Positions 14,291 to 21,400 of a stretch of 24,617 nucleotides of DNA are shown piece by piece. The stretch is from Tidjanibacter sp. (lineage in GTDB: Bacteria; Bacteroidota; Bacteroidia; Bacteroidales; Rikenellaceae). The stretch covers positions 1-24,617 of the forward strand of contig JAGBVY010000010.1 of assembly GCA_017630115.1 (NCBI GenBank), read 5' to 3'. Numbering within the stretch: the first letter of the stretch is position 1; each line of letters begins with the position of its first letter. The position numbers and the translations under genes were made by a program. Below the pieces are notes generated by a model, which was given only the letters and a program-made list of their open reading frames with translations, did not search any database and had not been told where the DNA came from.

Positions 14291-16117
14291 CTATCGCACC
14301 TCGATAGTATAGTTGGGGCGGTAATTGACCAACATCCAAGTGTCATTGACCATATTGCCATCCTCCTCAATGAAGCTATAACGCGTCTGCAACATCGTCA
14401 CAACTGCGCCATTGAGTTCGGCCGCAAGATCGCCTCCGGCATACATAGCCGTAACAAACAACCTCACAGCATCGTAGGCTCTATATGCAAACATCGAAGG
14501 TGCTCGACCATAGGCGGCCATAAACTTCCTATCGAACTCCCTAACAAGCTCACTACTCCTATCGGCGTGGTAGGGTGCAAGGTAGGTCACATCGAGCTTA
14601 AAGAGCAAATTTTTGTCCATATTCCTATACTTCGCCCAATTGGCATTACCAAGCACCCTGATGGGTACTCTGCGTGTGCCATACTTGGGCTGGCGCGAGT
14701 TCATCATCGAGCTGATAATGGCGAGCGAACGGTCGGTGTCAATCTCATTGTCGGACAACACTACAAATAGGTTATCCTCAGTGGCCATAAGTTCCTCAAT
14801 TGGTCGGCTATTGAGCGAATCGACAACAAAATTTTCGTCATAGATAACCTTGCCATAGGGATATCCGTCGAGCATAGCCAAGACCTCGCGCTCCATATCG
14901 TCGTCGTTGGAGGCCGTATAGACCATAATCACATTGGTCTCAGGGCCAACCAGTCCGCCGAGCTTCTCCACCCTACTCTTAGGCGTTGGCGAGAGGCGGT
15001 AGTAGTGGCGGCCATAGCTACCATTGGTTGTAGAGGCCAGAGGCGACACCATTGCAACACCCCTCTCGGCAGCATACTCCACAACAGCCTCCTGATTGCG
15101 CTCGTAGATTGGGCCAATAAAGAGGTCTGTATTGTCAATCATACTGTCGTAGCGCACAAGTCGTTCCACCTGAGAGGGCGAGTTTTTCGTATCGAAGAGT
15201 TGCAACGTCACCGAAAGTCCCTCCTTCTGACACTCACGAGCCGCCAACTCTGCCCCTTGAAAGAACTCCACAAAGCTACCTCTAACTCTGCCAAGCGTAT
15301 CACTCAGGGGCAACATCAACGACACCGTAAGCACATCTTTCTCAAAAGGACGAAATCTCACTCCATCGGCCGAAAGACTATCGAGATACTCCACAATGTC
15401 GGTGGTAACGAGCGATTGTTGTTCTTGCTCGGCAACGGCCATATCACGAGCAGAGGGCTCGTATTTGAGCAACATACCCTCATATATAAACTCAGGCGAG
15501 CCATTCCACTCCGACAAGTCATCTACATACAGACCCAACTTGGTTGCAATCGAATAGAGCGTTTCACCCTCACCCACAACCACATAGCGATAGTTGTGCG
15601 AAAGAGCCGAAAGCACCTCAAAGTAGCGACCACTCTGCTGACGTATGTCGCTCAGCTGGCTCTTACCCATCGCACTCCTACGAACATAGAGCGACGAACG
15701 TGTGCGGAGGTTGGTCACATCCAAGCCCGCATTGTCGGCCACAAGCGTATCGAGCGATATGGCATAATCGACAGCCACCTTAAAGAGCGACTCCCCACCA
15801 ACGATGCGGTGACGGTCGTAGCGACTATCACTACGGCGAGGTTGCAATTTGCTAACGCGCTCGTAGCAAGGAATCCTCAAATAGTCGCCCTCAGCGATAG
15901 CAGGAGCTATGGGGTCGAGATTGTTCTCATCAAGCACCTCCTTTTCGGCAAGCGAGTAGAGGGTAGCAATGTCGGCCACACTTTCACCAGCCACAACTCT
16001 ATGGATATAGTAGTTGTTCGAGTCGATATTAAGCACCACAGGCGCTTGCTCGCCCTGAGCCAGTGCCACGCCCATACCGCCACACAACAATACTACAAAC
16101 AGTAGAAGCCTTTTCAT
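14291..16117 (-). CDS. Exported LysM / periplasmic-binding-protein fusion
   Basis: A 608-residue secreted protein. A signal peptide (1-20, cleavage after ALA before QGEQ) is followed by three LysM-type repeats: about 36-84 (YYIHRVVAGESVADIATLYS), 102-147 (HRIVGGESLFKVAVDYAIS) and 177-220 (YRYVVVGEGETLYSIATKLG). Residues 260-600 form a type I periplasmic-binding fold related to amino-acid receptors and LpoA: LTVSLMLPLSDT, FFQGAELAA, then DLFIGPIYERNQEAVVEYA and GVAMVSPLAS. LysM repeats bind peptidoglycan; the PBP1 part would bind a small ligand or partner protein, so a cell-wall sensing or synthase-activating role is inferred. It is third in the dnaN unit, 41 bases after the exonuclease. No lipobox is seen, so it is likely periplasmic and wall-associated. 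Confidence 0.85.
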   Translation of the reverse strand: MKRLLLFVVLLCGGMGVALAQGEQAPVVLNIDSNNYYIHRVVAGESVADIATLYSLAEKEVLDENNLDPIAPAIAEGDYLRIPCYERVSKLQPRRSDSRYDRHRIVGGESLFKVAVDYAISLDTLVADNAGLDVTNLRTRSSLYVRRSAMGKSQLSDIRQQSGRYFEVLSALSHNYRYVVVGEGETLYSIATKLGLYVDDLSEWNGSPEFIYEGMLLKYEPSARDMAVAEQEQQSLVTTDIVEYLDSLSADGVRFRPFEKDVLTVSLMLPLSDTLGRVRGSFVEFFQGAELAARECQKEGLSVTLQLFDTKNSPSQVERLVRYDSMIDNTDLFIGPIYERNQEAVVEYAAERGVAMVSPLASTTNGSYGRHYYRLSPTPKSRVEKLGGLVGPETNVIMVYTASNDDDMEREVLAMLDGYPYGKVIYDENFVVDSLNSRPIEELMATEDNLFVVLSDNEIDTDRSLAIISSMMNSRQPKYGTRRVPIRVLGNANWAKYRNMDKNLLFKLDVTYLAPYHADRSSELVREFDRKFMAAYGRAPSMFAYRAYDAVRLFVTAMYAGGDLAAELNGAVVTMLQTRYSFIEEDGNMVNDTWMLVNYRPNYTIEVR

Positions 16118-16158
16118 CCTTATTAGAGTAAAAAAAGTAATTTAAGCCCTCCGGGGAG

Positions 16159-16941
16159 CTATTTGATTCGTGTCTTAATCCTCGAAATAACCTGCTTAGT
16201 GTAGAGCGGAAAATCACCCTCCATCATCCAGTCGTAGTAGGAAGGCTCCTTGCGGAATATCTCCTCGACAAGTTTGCCCCTATGCTTGCCAAAGCCGAAA
16301 ATCTCCCTATCCTGCTCGTCGTAGAGGATACGACCCGCATAGTCGGCACTACGGCTCTGAGTACTGAATTCGGCCAACGCAGCAATGTCGTTGGGCAAAT
16401 CCTCGTAGCGATCGAGTTGAGCCATAAGTACCTCGTAGGTAGCCAACGTGTCGGCCTCAGCCGAGTGGGCGTCCTCCAAATCTTTGTCGCAATAGAATTT
16501 GTAGGCTGCCGTCAGAGTGCGCTGCTCCTTCTTATGGAAGATGGTCTGCACATCAACAAACTTACGCTTTTTCAAATCGACATCCACACCAGCCCTCAGA
16601 AACTCCTCGGCCAACATAGGCACATCAAACCTATTGGAGTTGAAACCACCAATGTCGCAACCCTTAATATACTCGGCCAGCGACTTGGCGATTTGTCGGA
16701 ATGTGGGAGCGTCGGCCACGTCGGCATCGGTAATGTGATGCACTGCGGTAGCCTCCTCGGGGATGTGCATAACCTGACCATTGTCATCTACGGGTTTGAT
16801 ACGACGGGTCTTAACCAGAGGCTCGTCGGCCCCGGGCACAACCTTCACCAACGAAATCTCAATAATACGGTCGCGAACAATATCCACACCCGTAGTTTCG
16901 AGGTCGAAGAAGACAATGGGGTTTTTAAGATTGAGTTTCAT
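16159..16941 (-). CDS. DnaQ-like DEDDh 3'-5' exonuclease
   Basis: A 260-residue protein. Exo I is FFDLETTGVD (11-20, D13 and E15), Exo II lies around FNSNRFDVPML (with the third Asp) and Exo III is HSAEADTLAT (His and the last Asp), the complete DEDDh set. A C-terminal segment, FGFGKHRGKLVEEIF with DWMMEGDFP, matches the small extra domain found in exodeoxyribonuclease X-like proteins. It probably acts as proofreading epsilon-like subunit or a repair exonuclease. Its place 26 bases after dnaN supports a replication role. The ATG at 16941 gives the canonical start. Confidence 0.9.
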   Translation of the reverse strand: MKLNLKNPIVFFDLETTGVDIVRDRIIEISLVKVVPGADEPLVKTRRIKPVDDNGQVMHIPEEATAVHHITDADVADAPTFRQIAKSLAEYIKGCDIGGFNSNRFDVPMLAEEFLRAGVDVDLKKRKFVDVQTIFHKKEQRTLTAAYKFYCDKDLEDAHSAEADTLATYEVLMAQLDRYEDLPNDIAALAEFSTQSRSADYAGRILYDEQDREIFGFGKHRGKLVEEIFRKEPSYYDWMMEGDFPLYTKQVISRIKTRIK

Positions 16942-16967
16942 AGACTTCTCTGGGGTTATGAGTGCGC

Positions 16968-18092
16968 CTAAGCGTTAATCATCATAGGCATAATCAACAT
17001 CAGAGTGTTGGAACTCTGAGGCTCGTCGTAGAGAGGTTTATAGACACCTGCACGGGTCGAATCGGCCAGCTCGATAACAACACTTGGGGTCTCAATGTTG
17101 GAGAGAATATCCACAAGGAAGGTCGATTTGAAACCAATTACAATGGGTGCACCCTCGTAGGCGCAGCTAACACGCTCCTCAGCCGAGTGGGAGAAGTCGA
17201 TATCCTTAGTTGCCAAGTTGATGCAATTGGTATTGATGTTGAACTCAACAAGGTTGGTTGCCTGATTGGAGCAGACAGCCACACGTTTGATAGCATTGAG
17301 CAACTCCACCCTATCGACAATCACTCGATTGGGGTTGGCAGCAGGAATAACTGCGTTGTAGTTGGGATAGACACCCTCGATAAGGCGGCAAACAAGGGTG
17401 CTGTTCTTCAAGTAGAATACAACGTTCTTCTTGTCGAAAGCTACCTTCACAGCGTCATCCTCTTTGAGCAAGATACCACGCAACAGAGCAGCGGGTTTCT
17501 TGGGAAGGATGAACGAAGCCTCAGCACCAACCTCAGCCTCACAAGTGTGTTTAACAAGCTTGTGAGCATCGGTAGCAACGAAGGTAACAACACCGGCAGA
17601 CAAGTTTACATAGATACCATTCATCACAGGACGCAAGGTGTCGTCAGCAGTGGCGAAGATAGTCTTGTTGATACCACCTATCATCATATCCACATCAAGC
17701 TCAACCTCACACTTGTCACCTTCGAGCTCAGGCAGTGCAGGGTAGCCCAATCCCGAAGTGCCGGGAATACTGAGCGAGCCACTCTTCCAGCTTACGGTAA
17801 TCTCCCAAGTATCCTCGTTGGCCTCAATAACCAGAGGTTGGTCGGAGAACTCTTTGAGCGAGTCAAGCATAAGTTTCACAGGGGCAGCAATGATACCCTC
17901 ACGCTCAACGCTATCTACCGAAACACTACCCACAAGTGTGGTCTCCAAGTCGGAGGCAGTAACTTTCAGAGTATTGCCTTTCAAATCGAAGAGGAAATAG
18001 TCGAGAATAGGAAGAGTGTTTTTGCTGCTTACAACCTTACCTGTTGTCGAGAGGAGCGCCAAGAGCGCCGAAGAGGAAATTGTAAATTTCAT
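16968..18092 (-). CDS. dnaN: DNA polymerase III sliding clamp (beta subunit)
   Basis: A 374-residue protein made of three clamp domains (about 1-120, 125-245, 250-374). The start MKFTISSSALLALLS, the central RPVMNGIYVNL and the end LMLIMPMMINA are hallmarks of the family in this phylum. It forms the dimeric ring that tethers polymerase and other clamp-binding enzymes to DNA. I use the ATG at 18092; the 15 extra upstream residues have no family match. It heads the unit dnaN-exonuclease-LysM/PBP. dnaA is not nearby. Its leader is about 95 bases long and holds a G-rich run of GTAGGC repeats on the transcribed strand. Confidence 0.97.
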   Translation of the reverse strand: MKFTISSSALLALLSTTGKVVSSKNTLPILDYFLFDLKGNTLKVTASDLETTLVGSVSVDSVEREGIIAAPVKLMLDSLKEFSDQPLVIEANEDTWEITVSWKSGSLSIPGTSGLGYPALPELEGDKCEVELDVDMMIGGINKTIFATADDTLRPVMNGIYVNLSAGVVTFVATDAHKLVKHTCEAEVGAEASFILPKKPAALLRGILLKEDDAVKVAFDKKNVVFYLKNSTLVCRLIEGVYPNYNAVIPAANPNRVIVDRVELLNAIKRVAVCSNQATNLVEFNINTNCINLATKDIDFSHSAEERVSCAYEGAPIVIGFKSTFLVDILSNIETPSVVIELADSTRAGVYKPLYDEPQSSNTLMLIMPMMINA

Positions 18093-18194
18093 AGTCCTGA
18101 TTTTTATAGTTTTACGTTTGTTATTTATCGGTTTCACTCAGCCCCTTACGCACCCACGCCTACGCCTACGCGCGCAAAAAGCCTATTTAATCTC

Positions 18195-18230
18195 CAAATA
18201 TAATAAATAAAGTTGGAAATCGAAAGCAAA
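18195..18230 (-). promoter_or_regulatory. Promoter for the dnaN unit
   Basis: On the - strand, TTTG (18230-18227), a 24-base spacer and TATATTTG (18202-18195) resemble the consensus, with a spacer at the long end. Transcripts would start near 18189. Confidence 0.5.
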
Positions 18231-18287
18231 CTGCAATAATTTAGCAAAATTACCTCCAAAACGTGAGGTAATTAGAAAATTGAAAAT

Positions 18288-18341
18288 GGAGAGTTGAGAG
18301 AGAACTTAGAGAATTTAGGGAGGTTAGGGAATTTAGGGAGA
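18288..18341. repeat. 9-bp tandem array A (TTAGGGAnn units)
   Basis: From 18306 the units are TTAGAGAAT, TTAGGGAGG, TTAGGGAAT and TTAGGGAGA, each exactly 9 bases. Two weaker units (GGAGAGTTG, GAGAGAACT) precede them. An AGGGC/GCCCT inverted repeat follows at 18341-18356. Confidence 0.75.
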
Positions 18342-18361
18342 GGGCCTATAAGCCCTATTGG

Positions 18362-18421
18362 CTGGGTTTACTGGGTTTACTGGGTTCTCTGGGTTCTCTG
18401 GGTTCTCTGAGTTTACTGAGG
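18362..18421. repeat. 9-bp tandem array B (CTGGGTTnn units)
   Basis: Units in order are CTGGGTTTA twice, CTGGGTTCT three times, CTGAGTTTA once, and a partial CTGAGG. The period is exactly 9 bases throughout. Confidence 0.9.
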
Positions 18422-18429
18422 CTTCTTAG

Positions 18430-18473
18430 TTCTCCCAGTTCTCCCAGTTCTCCCAGTCCTCTCAGTCCTCCTG
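18430..18473. repeat. 9-bp tandem array C, inverted relative to array B
   Basis: Units are TTCTCCCAG three times, TCCTCTCAG, and TCCTCCTG. The reverse complement is CTGGGAGAA, so the CTGGG core of array B recurs here in the opposite orientation after an 8-base gap. The last units degenerate in the same way as in array B (CTGGG to CTGAG). Confidence 0.88.
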
Positions 18474-18533
18474 CAACCCTTGTTTTCCTTTTGACTTAGG
18501 TCGTTAGACGTTAGACCACAGCCTTGGCTGTGA

Positions 18534-18602
18534 TTTGTGCCAAACAAAGGAGCGACTCCGCAGCCCACATTTTGCATAGCGCGAGGCGAGTAGAAGGCTT
18601 GC
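18534..18602. repeat. 69-bp direct repeat, copy 1
   Basis: Matches 18638-18706 with four mismatches over 69 bases at a fixed offset of 104. It contains TTTGTGCCAAAC, then GGAGCGACTCCGCAGCCCAC and GCATAGCGCGAGGCGAG. Confidence 0.9.
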
Positions 18603-18637
18603 AAATGAAAAACAAAAACGCATATTGCGGAGGGATT

Positions 18638-18706
18638 TTTGTGCCAAACAAAGGAGCGAGTCCGCAGCCCACATTTTTCATATCGCGAGGCGAGTACAAG
18701 GCTTGC
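18638..18706. repeat. 69-bp direct repeat, copy 2
   Basis: Second copy of the unit at 18534-18602, with four substitutions and no indels. The 35 bases between copies (18603-18637) are A-rich and unrelated. Confidence 0.9.
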
Positions 18707-18777
18707 GAAGAAGGCGGCTCCGCAGTTTGCTTGACGCAAATGAGGAAGCCGCCTTCAAGCGTAACGCAGTAATCGCC

Positions 18778-18794
18778 CGCGCTATGCAAAATGT
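18778..18794. repeat. Inverted fragment of the 69-bp repeat at the dipeptidase stop
   Basis: Seventeen bases are the exact reverse complement of 18567-18583 inside copy 1. They include the stop codon and last three sense codons of the dipeptidase gene, so the repeat family reaches into a coding region. Confidence 0.75.
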
Positions 18795-20140
18795 TTGTAG
18801 AAGCGGATGATAGTTTCTATACCCTTATAGAACTGATCAAGTCCATAACTCTCGTTGGGTGAGTGAATTGCATCCTTACCCAAACCAAAGCCGATAAGGA
18901 TTGACTTCATACCCAATATGCGCTCAAAACCGCTCACAATTGGAATACTACCACCCGAGTAGAAAGGCAAAGGACGCTTGCCAAAGGTATCGACAATGGC
19001 AGCCTCGGCAGCCTTGTAGGCCTTCAAGTCGGTGGGCGAAACATAAGGCTGACCGCCGTGCAGCGATTTAACATCAACCTTCACACACTTGGGTGCTATG
19101 CTGCGGAAATAATCCTCAAAGAGTTGCGCAATCTTCTCCCAATTCTGGTCGGGCACAAGACGCATCGAGATTTTGGCATAGGCCTTGGAGGGAATGATAG
19201 TCTTGGTACCTTCGAGGGTGTAGCCGCCCCAAATACCATTCACATCGAGCGAAGGACGCACACCCGTACGCTCAATGGTTGTAAAACCCTCCTCGCCTGC
19301 AAGTTCCTCTACACCAACGCCTTTCATATACTCTTCCTTGTCGTAGGGAGCTTTATTGAAGTTGGTGCGTTCCTCCTCGGTGAGGATGCGTACATCGTCG
19401 TAGAAGCCGGGGATAGTCACACGACCATTCTCATCAACGAGCTTGGTAATGAGGTTGGCAAGAACATTGGCTGGGTTGGCCACAGCACCACCATAGAGGC
19501 CCGAATGGAGGTCGTGATCGGGACCTGTAACCTCCACCTGCATATAGCACAAACCGCGCAAACCGCAGGTTATGGAGGGGGTCTCCATCGAAATCATACT
19601 TGTGTCGGAGATGAGGATAATGTCGCCCTCGACGAGAGCCTTATTCTCCTCACACCAAGCATAGAGGCTGGGCGAGCCAATCTCCTCCTCACCTTCGAGC
19701 ATAAACTTCACATTGCAAGGCAGTTCGCCTGTGGCAACCATAGCCTCGAAAGCCTTGGCGTGCATATAGAGCTGACCTTTGTCGTCGTCGGCACCGCGAC
19801 ACCAGATGCGTCCATCTTTGATAACTGGCTCGAAGGGGTCGGTGCGCCACTCGCCCTTAGGATCTTCGGGCATAACGTCGTAGTGACCATAGACCACAAC
19901 CGTAGGTTTGACGGGGTCGATAATCTTCTCGGCATAGACTACGGGGTTACCAGCCGTAGGCATAACCTCGGCCTTGTCTGCACCTGCTCTGAGGAGTGCG
20001 TCGCGCAACCACTCGGCTGTGCGTACCATATCGGGACGGTGGTCGCTCTGAGCGCTAATGGAGGGTATGCGCAGAAGTTCAAACAGCTCTTCGAGGAATC
20101 GTTCGCGGTTTTGTTGGACAAATTGATTGCTCTTTTCCAT
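18782..20140 (-). CDS. M20-family dipeptidase
   Basis: A 452-residue zinc peptidase of the M20 (ArgE/DapE/CPG2, carnosinase-like) family. Metal ligands lie in YGHYDVMP (H86, D88), GADDDKGQ (116-123), the acid EGEEEIGS (149-156) and a C-terminal DAIHSPNE. The segment DHDLHSG sits at the lid-domain boundary, which normally mediates dimerisation. It hydrolyses short peptides or related amides in the cytosol; no signal peptide is present. I choose the ATG at 20140 (MEKSNQF); an in-frame ATG at 20155 would add five residues. The last codons (H-F-A-stop) lie inside a repeat fragment shared with the neighbouring non-coding DNA. No hairpin terminator is seen directly after it. Confidence 0.92.
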   Translation of the reverse strand: MEKSNQFVQQNRERFLEELFELLRIPSISAQSDHRPDMVRTAEWLRDALLRAGADKAEVMPTAGNPVVYAEKIIDPVKPTVVVYGHYDVMPEDPKGEWRTDPFEPVIKDGRIWCRGADDDKGQLYMHAKAFEAMVATGELPCNVKFMLEGEEEIGSPSLYAWCEENKALVEGDIILISDTSMISMETPSITCGLRGLCYMQVEVTGPDHDLHSGLYGGAVANPANVLANLITKLVDENGRVTIPGFYDDVRILTEEERTNFNKAPYDKEEYMKGVGVEELAGEEGFTTIERTGVRPSLDVNGIWGGYTLEGTKTIIPSKAYAKISMRLVPDQNWEKIAQLFEDYFRSIAPKCVKVDVKSLHGGQPYVSPTDLKAYKAAEAAIVDTFGKRPLPFYSGGSIPIVSGFERILGMKSILIGFGLGKDAIHSPNESYGLDQFYKGIETIIRFYKHFA

Positions 20141-20170
20141 AAAAATGAGGTTCATTTAATAAAATTTCAC

Positions 20171-20178
20171 TATATTTG
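20171..20178 (+). promoter_or_regulatory. -7 element for the nucleoside phosphorylase gene
   Basis: TATATTTG fits TAnnTTTG. The leader to the ATG at 20256 would be about 70 bases and contains a small hairpin (TCTACC/GGTAGA, 20183-20201). No clear -33 partner is seen. Confidence 0.5.
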
Positions 20179-20205
20179 TAGTTCTACCACCAAAAGGTAG
20201 AGTTA

Positions 20206-20213
20206 CAAATTTA
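20206..20213 (-). promoter_or_regulatory. -7 element for the dipeptidase gene
   Basis: The - strand reads TAAATTTG from 20213 to 20206, about 65 bases before the ATG at 20140. There is no good -33 partner, so this is tentative. It is divergent from and overlaps the leader of the phosphorylase gene. Confidence 0.4.
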
Positions 20214-20242
20214 CGAATTTAAGTTAGATAAAAAAAATAATT

Positions 20243-20249
20243 AGGAGGT
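20243..20249 (+). promoter_or_regulatory. Strong Shine-Dalgarno before the phosphorylase gene
   Basis: AGGAGGT lies 6 bases before the ATG at 20256, an ideal spacing. Strong sites of this kind are rare in this phylum and are absent before most other genes in this window. Confidence 0.75.
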
Positions 20250-20255
20250 ATTTTT

Positions 20256-21131
20256 ATGAGAACTATTCCAACTTCCGAGCTTATCATCAACTCCGACGGC
20301 TCGATTTTCCACCTTCACATCAAACCCGAGCACTTGGCTGACATCGTGATTTTGGTTGGCGACCCCGGCAGGGTTGAGATGGTTGCAAGCTATTTCGACG
20401 AGAAGGAGTGTAACATCGCAAGTCGCGAGTTCCGCACCATCACCGGCACCTATAAGGGCAAGCGTATGACCGTAATCTCCACCGGTATCGGTACAGACAA
20501 CATCGACATCGTTGTGAGCGAGTTGGACGCATTGGCCAACATCGACTTCGCCACCCGCACCGAAAAGGAGCAAAAACGTCAGCTCACCCTGCTTAGGCTT
20601 GGCACTTCGGGCGCTATTCAACCCGACATTCCTCTGGGTTCGTTTGTATTTGCCCGCTCGTCGGTTGGTTTCGATGGTCTTTTGAACTACTATGCCGGTC
20701 GAAACGAGGTGTGCGACCTCGACATTGAGAAAGCTTTTGTGGAGCACACCGGTTGGAATCCTCTGCTCCCTGCTCCCTACTTTATCGACGCCGACATTGA
20801 CCTCTTCAACCACTTCAAAGATAGCACCGTAGAGGGTATAACCGTTGCTGCACCGGGCTTCTATGGCCCTCAGGGCAGGTGGTTGCGCATCGCTCCCGCC
20901 GACAAGGAGCTCAACGCAAAGATTGAGAGTTTCAACTACAACTCGCGTCGCATTACCAACTTCGAGATGGAGAGTAGTGCACTGGCAGGCCTTGGCAAAC
21001 TTATGGGCCACCGTGCAGGCACAATCTGCACCATCATCGCACAGAGGGCTGTGAAGGATATGAACACCGACTACAAACCCTTCGTTAGACAAATGGTTGA
21101 GATGGCGCTCGACAAACTCGCGCAGCTCTAA
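20256..21131 (+). CDS. Uridine phosphorylase-family nucleoside phosphorylase
   Basis: A 291-residue enzyme of the NP-I family. VGDPGR (34-39) is the phosphate-binding loop, GTSGAI (116-121) follows, and FEMESS (236-241) is the ribose-binding EMES motif. The segment GFYGPQGRW (201-209) lies where the substrate base is recognised. The family cleaves nucleosides with phosphate to base plus ribose-1-phosphate; uridine is the likeliest substrate, but purine nucleosides cannot be excluded. It is somewhat longer than E. coli Udp (253). It has its own leader and an unusual strong ribosome binding site, and is followed by a structured region and then the tRNA gene. Confidence 0.88.
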   Translation: MRTIPTSELIINSDGSIFHLHIKPEHLADIVILVGDPGRVEMVASYFDEKECNIASREFRTITGTYKGKRMTVISTGIGTDNIDIVVSELDALANIDFATRTEKEQKRQLTLLRLGTSGAIQPDIPLGSFVFARSSVGFDGLLNYYAGRNEVCDLDIEKAFVEHTGWNPLLPAPYFIDADIDLFNHFKDSTVEGITVAAPGFYGPQGRWLRIAPADKELNAKIESFNYNSRRITNFEMESSALAGLGKLMGHRAGTICTIIAQRAVKDMNTDYKPFVRQMVEMALDKLAQL

Positions 21132-21140
21132 ACACTACAA

Positions 21141-21189
21141 GCCCCACTCGGAAAATCAGTCCACATAACCGCCTGATACTGAGTGGGGC
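21141..21189 (+). terminator. Structured hairpin after the phosphorylase gene
   Basis: GCCCCACTC (21141-21149) pairs with GAGTGGGGC (21181-21189), and inside it ATCAG (21155-21159) pairs with CTGAT (21173-21177). The tail is A-rich rather than T-rich, so it is not a classical intrinsic terminator. It may end or protect the 3' end of the transcript. Confidence 0.45.
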
Positions 21190-21222
21190 AAAAAAGATTG
21201 CAAAAAAAATTGGCAAAATTGC

Positions 21223-21252
21223 TTGCAGATACGAAAAAAGGTTGTATATTTG
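21223..21252 (+). promoter_or_regulatory. Promoter for tRNA-Arg
   Basis: TTG (21223-21225), a 19-base spacer and TATATTTG (21245-21252) give the cleanest consensus match in the window. The tRNA begins 12 bases after the -7 element, so the 5' leader is very short. Confidence 0.8.
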
Positions 21253-21264
21253 CACTCGCAATTC

Positions 21265-21338
21265 GGCACCGTAGCTTAATTGAATAGAGCATCTGACTAC
21301 GGATCAGAAGGTTACAGGTTTGAGTCCTGTCGGTGTCA
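21265..21338 (+). tRNA. tRNA-Arg (anticodon ACG)
   Basis: Seventy-four bases fold into a full cloverleaf. The acceptor stem GGCACCG/CGGTGTC has one G-T pair, the D stem is GCTT/GAGC, the anticodon stem is TCTGA/TCAGA with loop CTACGGA, and the T stem is ACAGG/CCTGT. The anticodon is ACG, whose A34 would be edited to inosine by TadA to read CGU, CGC and CGA. CCA is not encoded. Two elbow positions are unusual: position 19 is A (21283) and position 56 is T (21321), where almost all tRNAs have G19 and C56; the two changes would restore an A-U pair. A15 and U48 also form an A-U Levitt pair. Confidence 0.95.
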
Positions 21339-21342
21339 CTCC

Positions 21343-21372
21343 AAGAGATTACTTCGGTAATCTCTTTTTTTT
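21343..21372 (+). terminator. Rho-independent terminator after tRNA-Arg
   Basis: A perfect 10-bp stem (21343-21352 with 21357-21366) closes a TTCG loop on a C-G pair, and eight T's end at 21372. It lies 4 bases after the tRNA. Confidence 0.9.
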
Positions 21373-21400
21373 ATTCCCCAAAACCATCCACACCTCTTTG

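Larger units (their letters stand above)
18093..18781. other. Gene-free interval filled with repeats
   Basis: These 689 bases lie between the starts/ends of dnaN and the dipeptidase gene. From left to right they hold the dnaN leader and promoter (18093-18230), a 9-bp inverted repeat with an 8-base loop (18248-18273), three 9-bp tandem arrays (18288-18473), a doubled CGTTAGA and a short CACAGCC/GGCTGTG palindrome (18517-18532), two 69-bp direct repeats (18534-18706), and a 10-bp inverted repeat (18710-18719 with 18747-18756). Short open frames on both strands have no family resemblance and simply follow the repeats, so no gene is called. Confidence 0.8.

Noticed and set aside
18517..18532. CACAGCC/GGCTGTG palindrome as a terminator
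   Set aside because: Short stem, two-base loop and no T tract; kept only as part of the repeat interval.
18362..18706. CRISPR-like arrangement of repeats
   Set aside because: The 9-bp units have no spacers, the 69-bp unit occurs only twice, and no cas genes are present.
18413..18810. Short open frames on both strands (60-108 residues, Cys/Arg-rich) in the repeat interval
   Set aside because: They merely translate the direct repeats and tandem arrays, lack promoters and family resemblance, and overlap each other on both strands.
16962..20200. Long + strand open frames opposite dnaN (16962-18203) and the dipeptidase (19058-20200)
   Set aside because: They are antisense shadows of clearly conserved genes; their products resemble nothing known.
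21265..21372. tRNA gene as an integration site with a neighbouring mobile element
   Set aside because: No integrase, phage gene or duplicated tRNA end is seen nearby.
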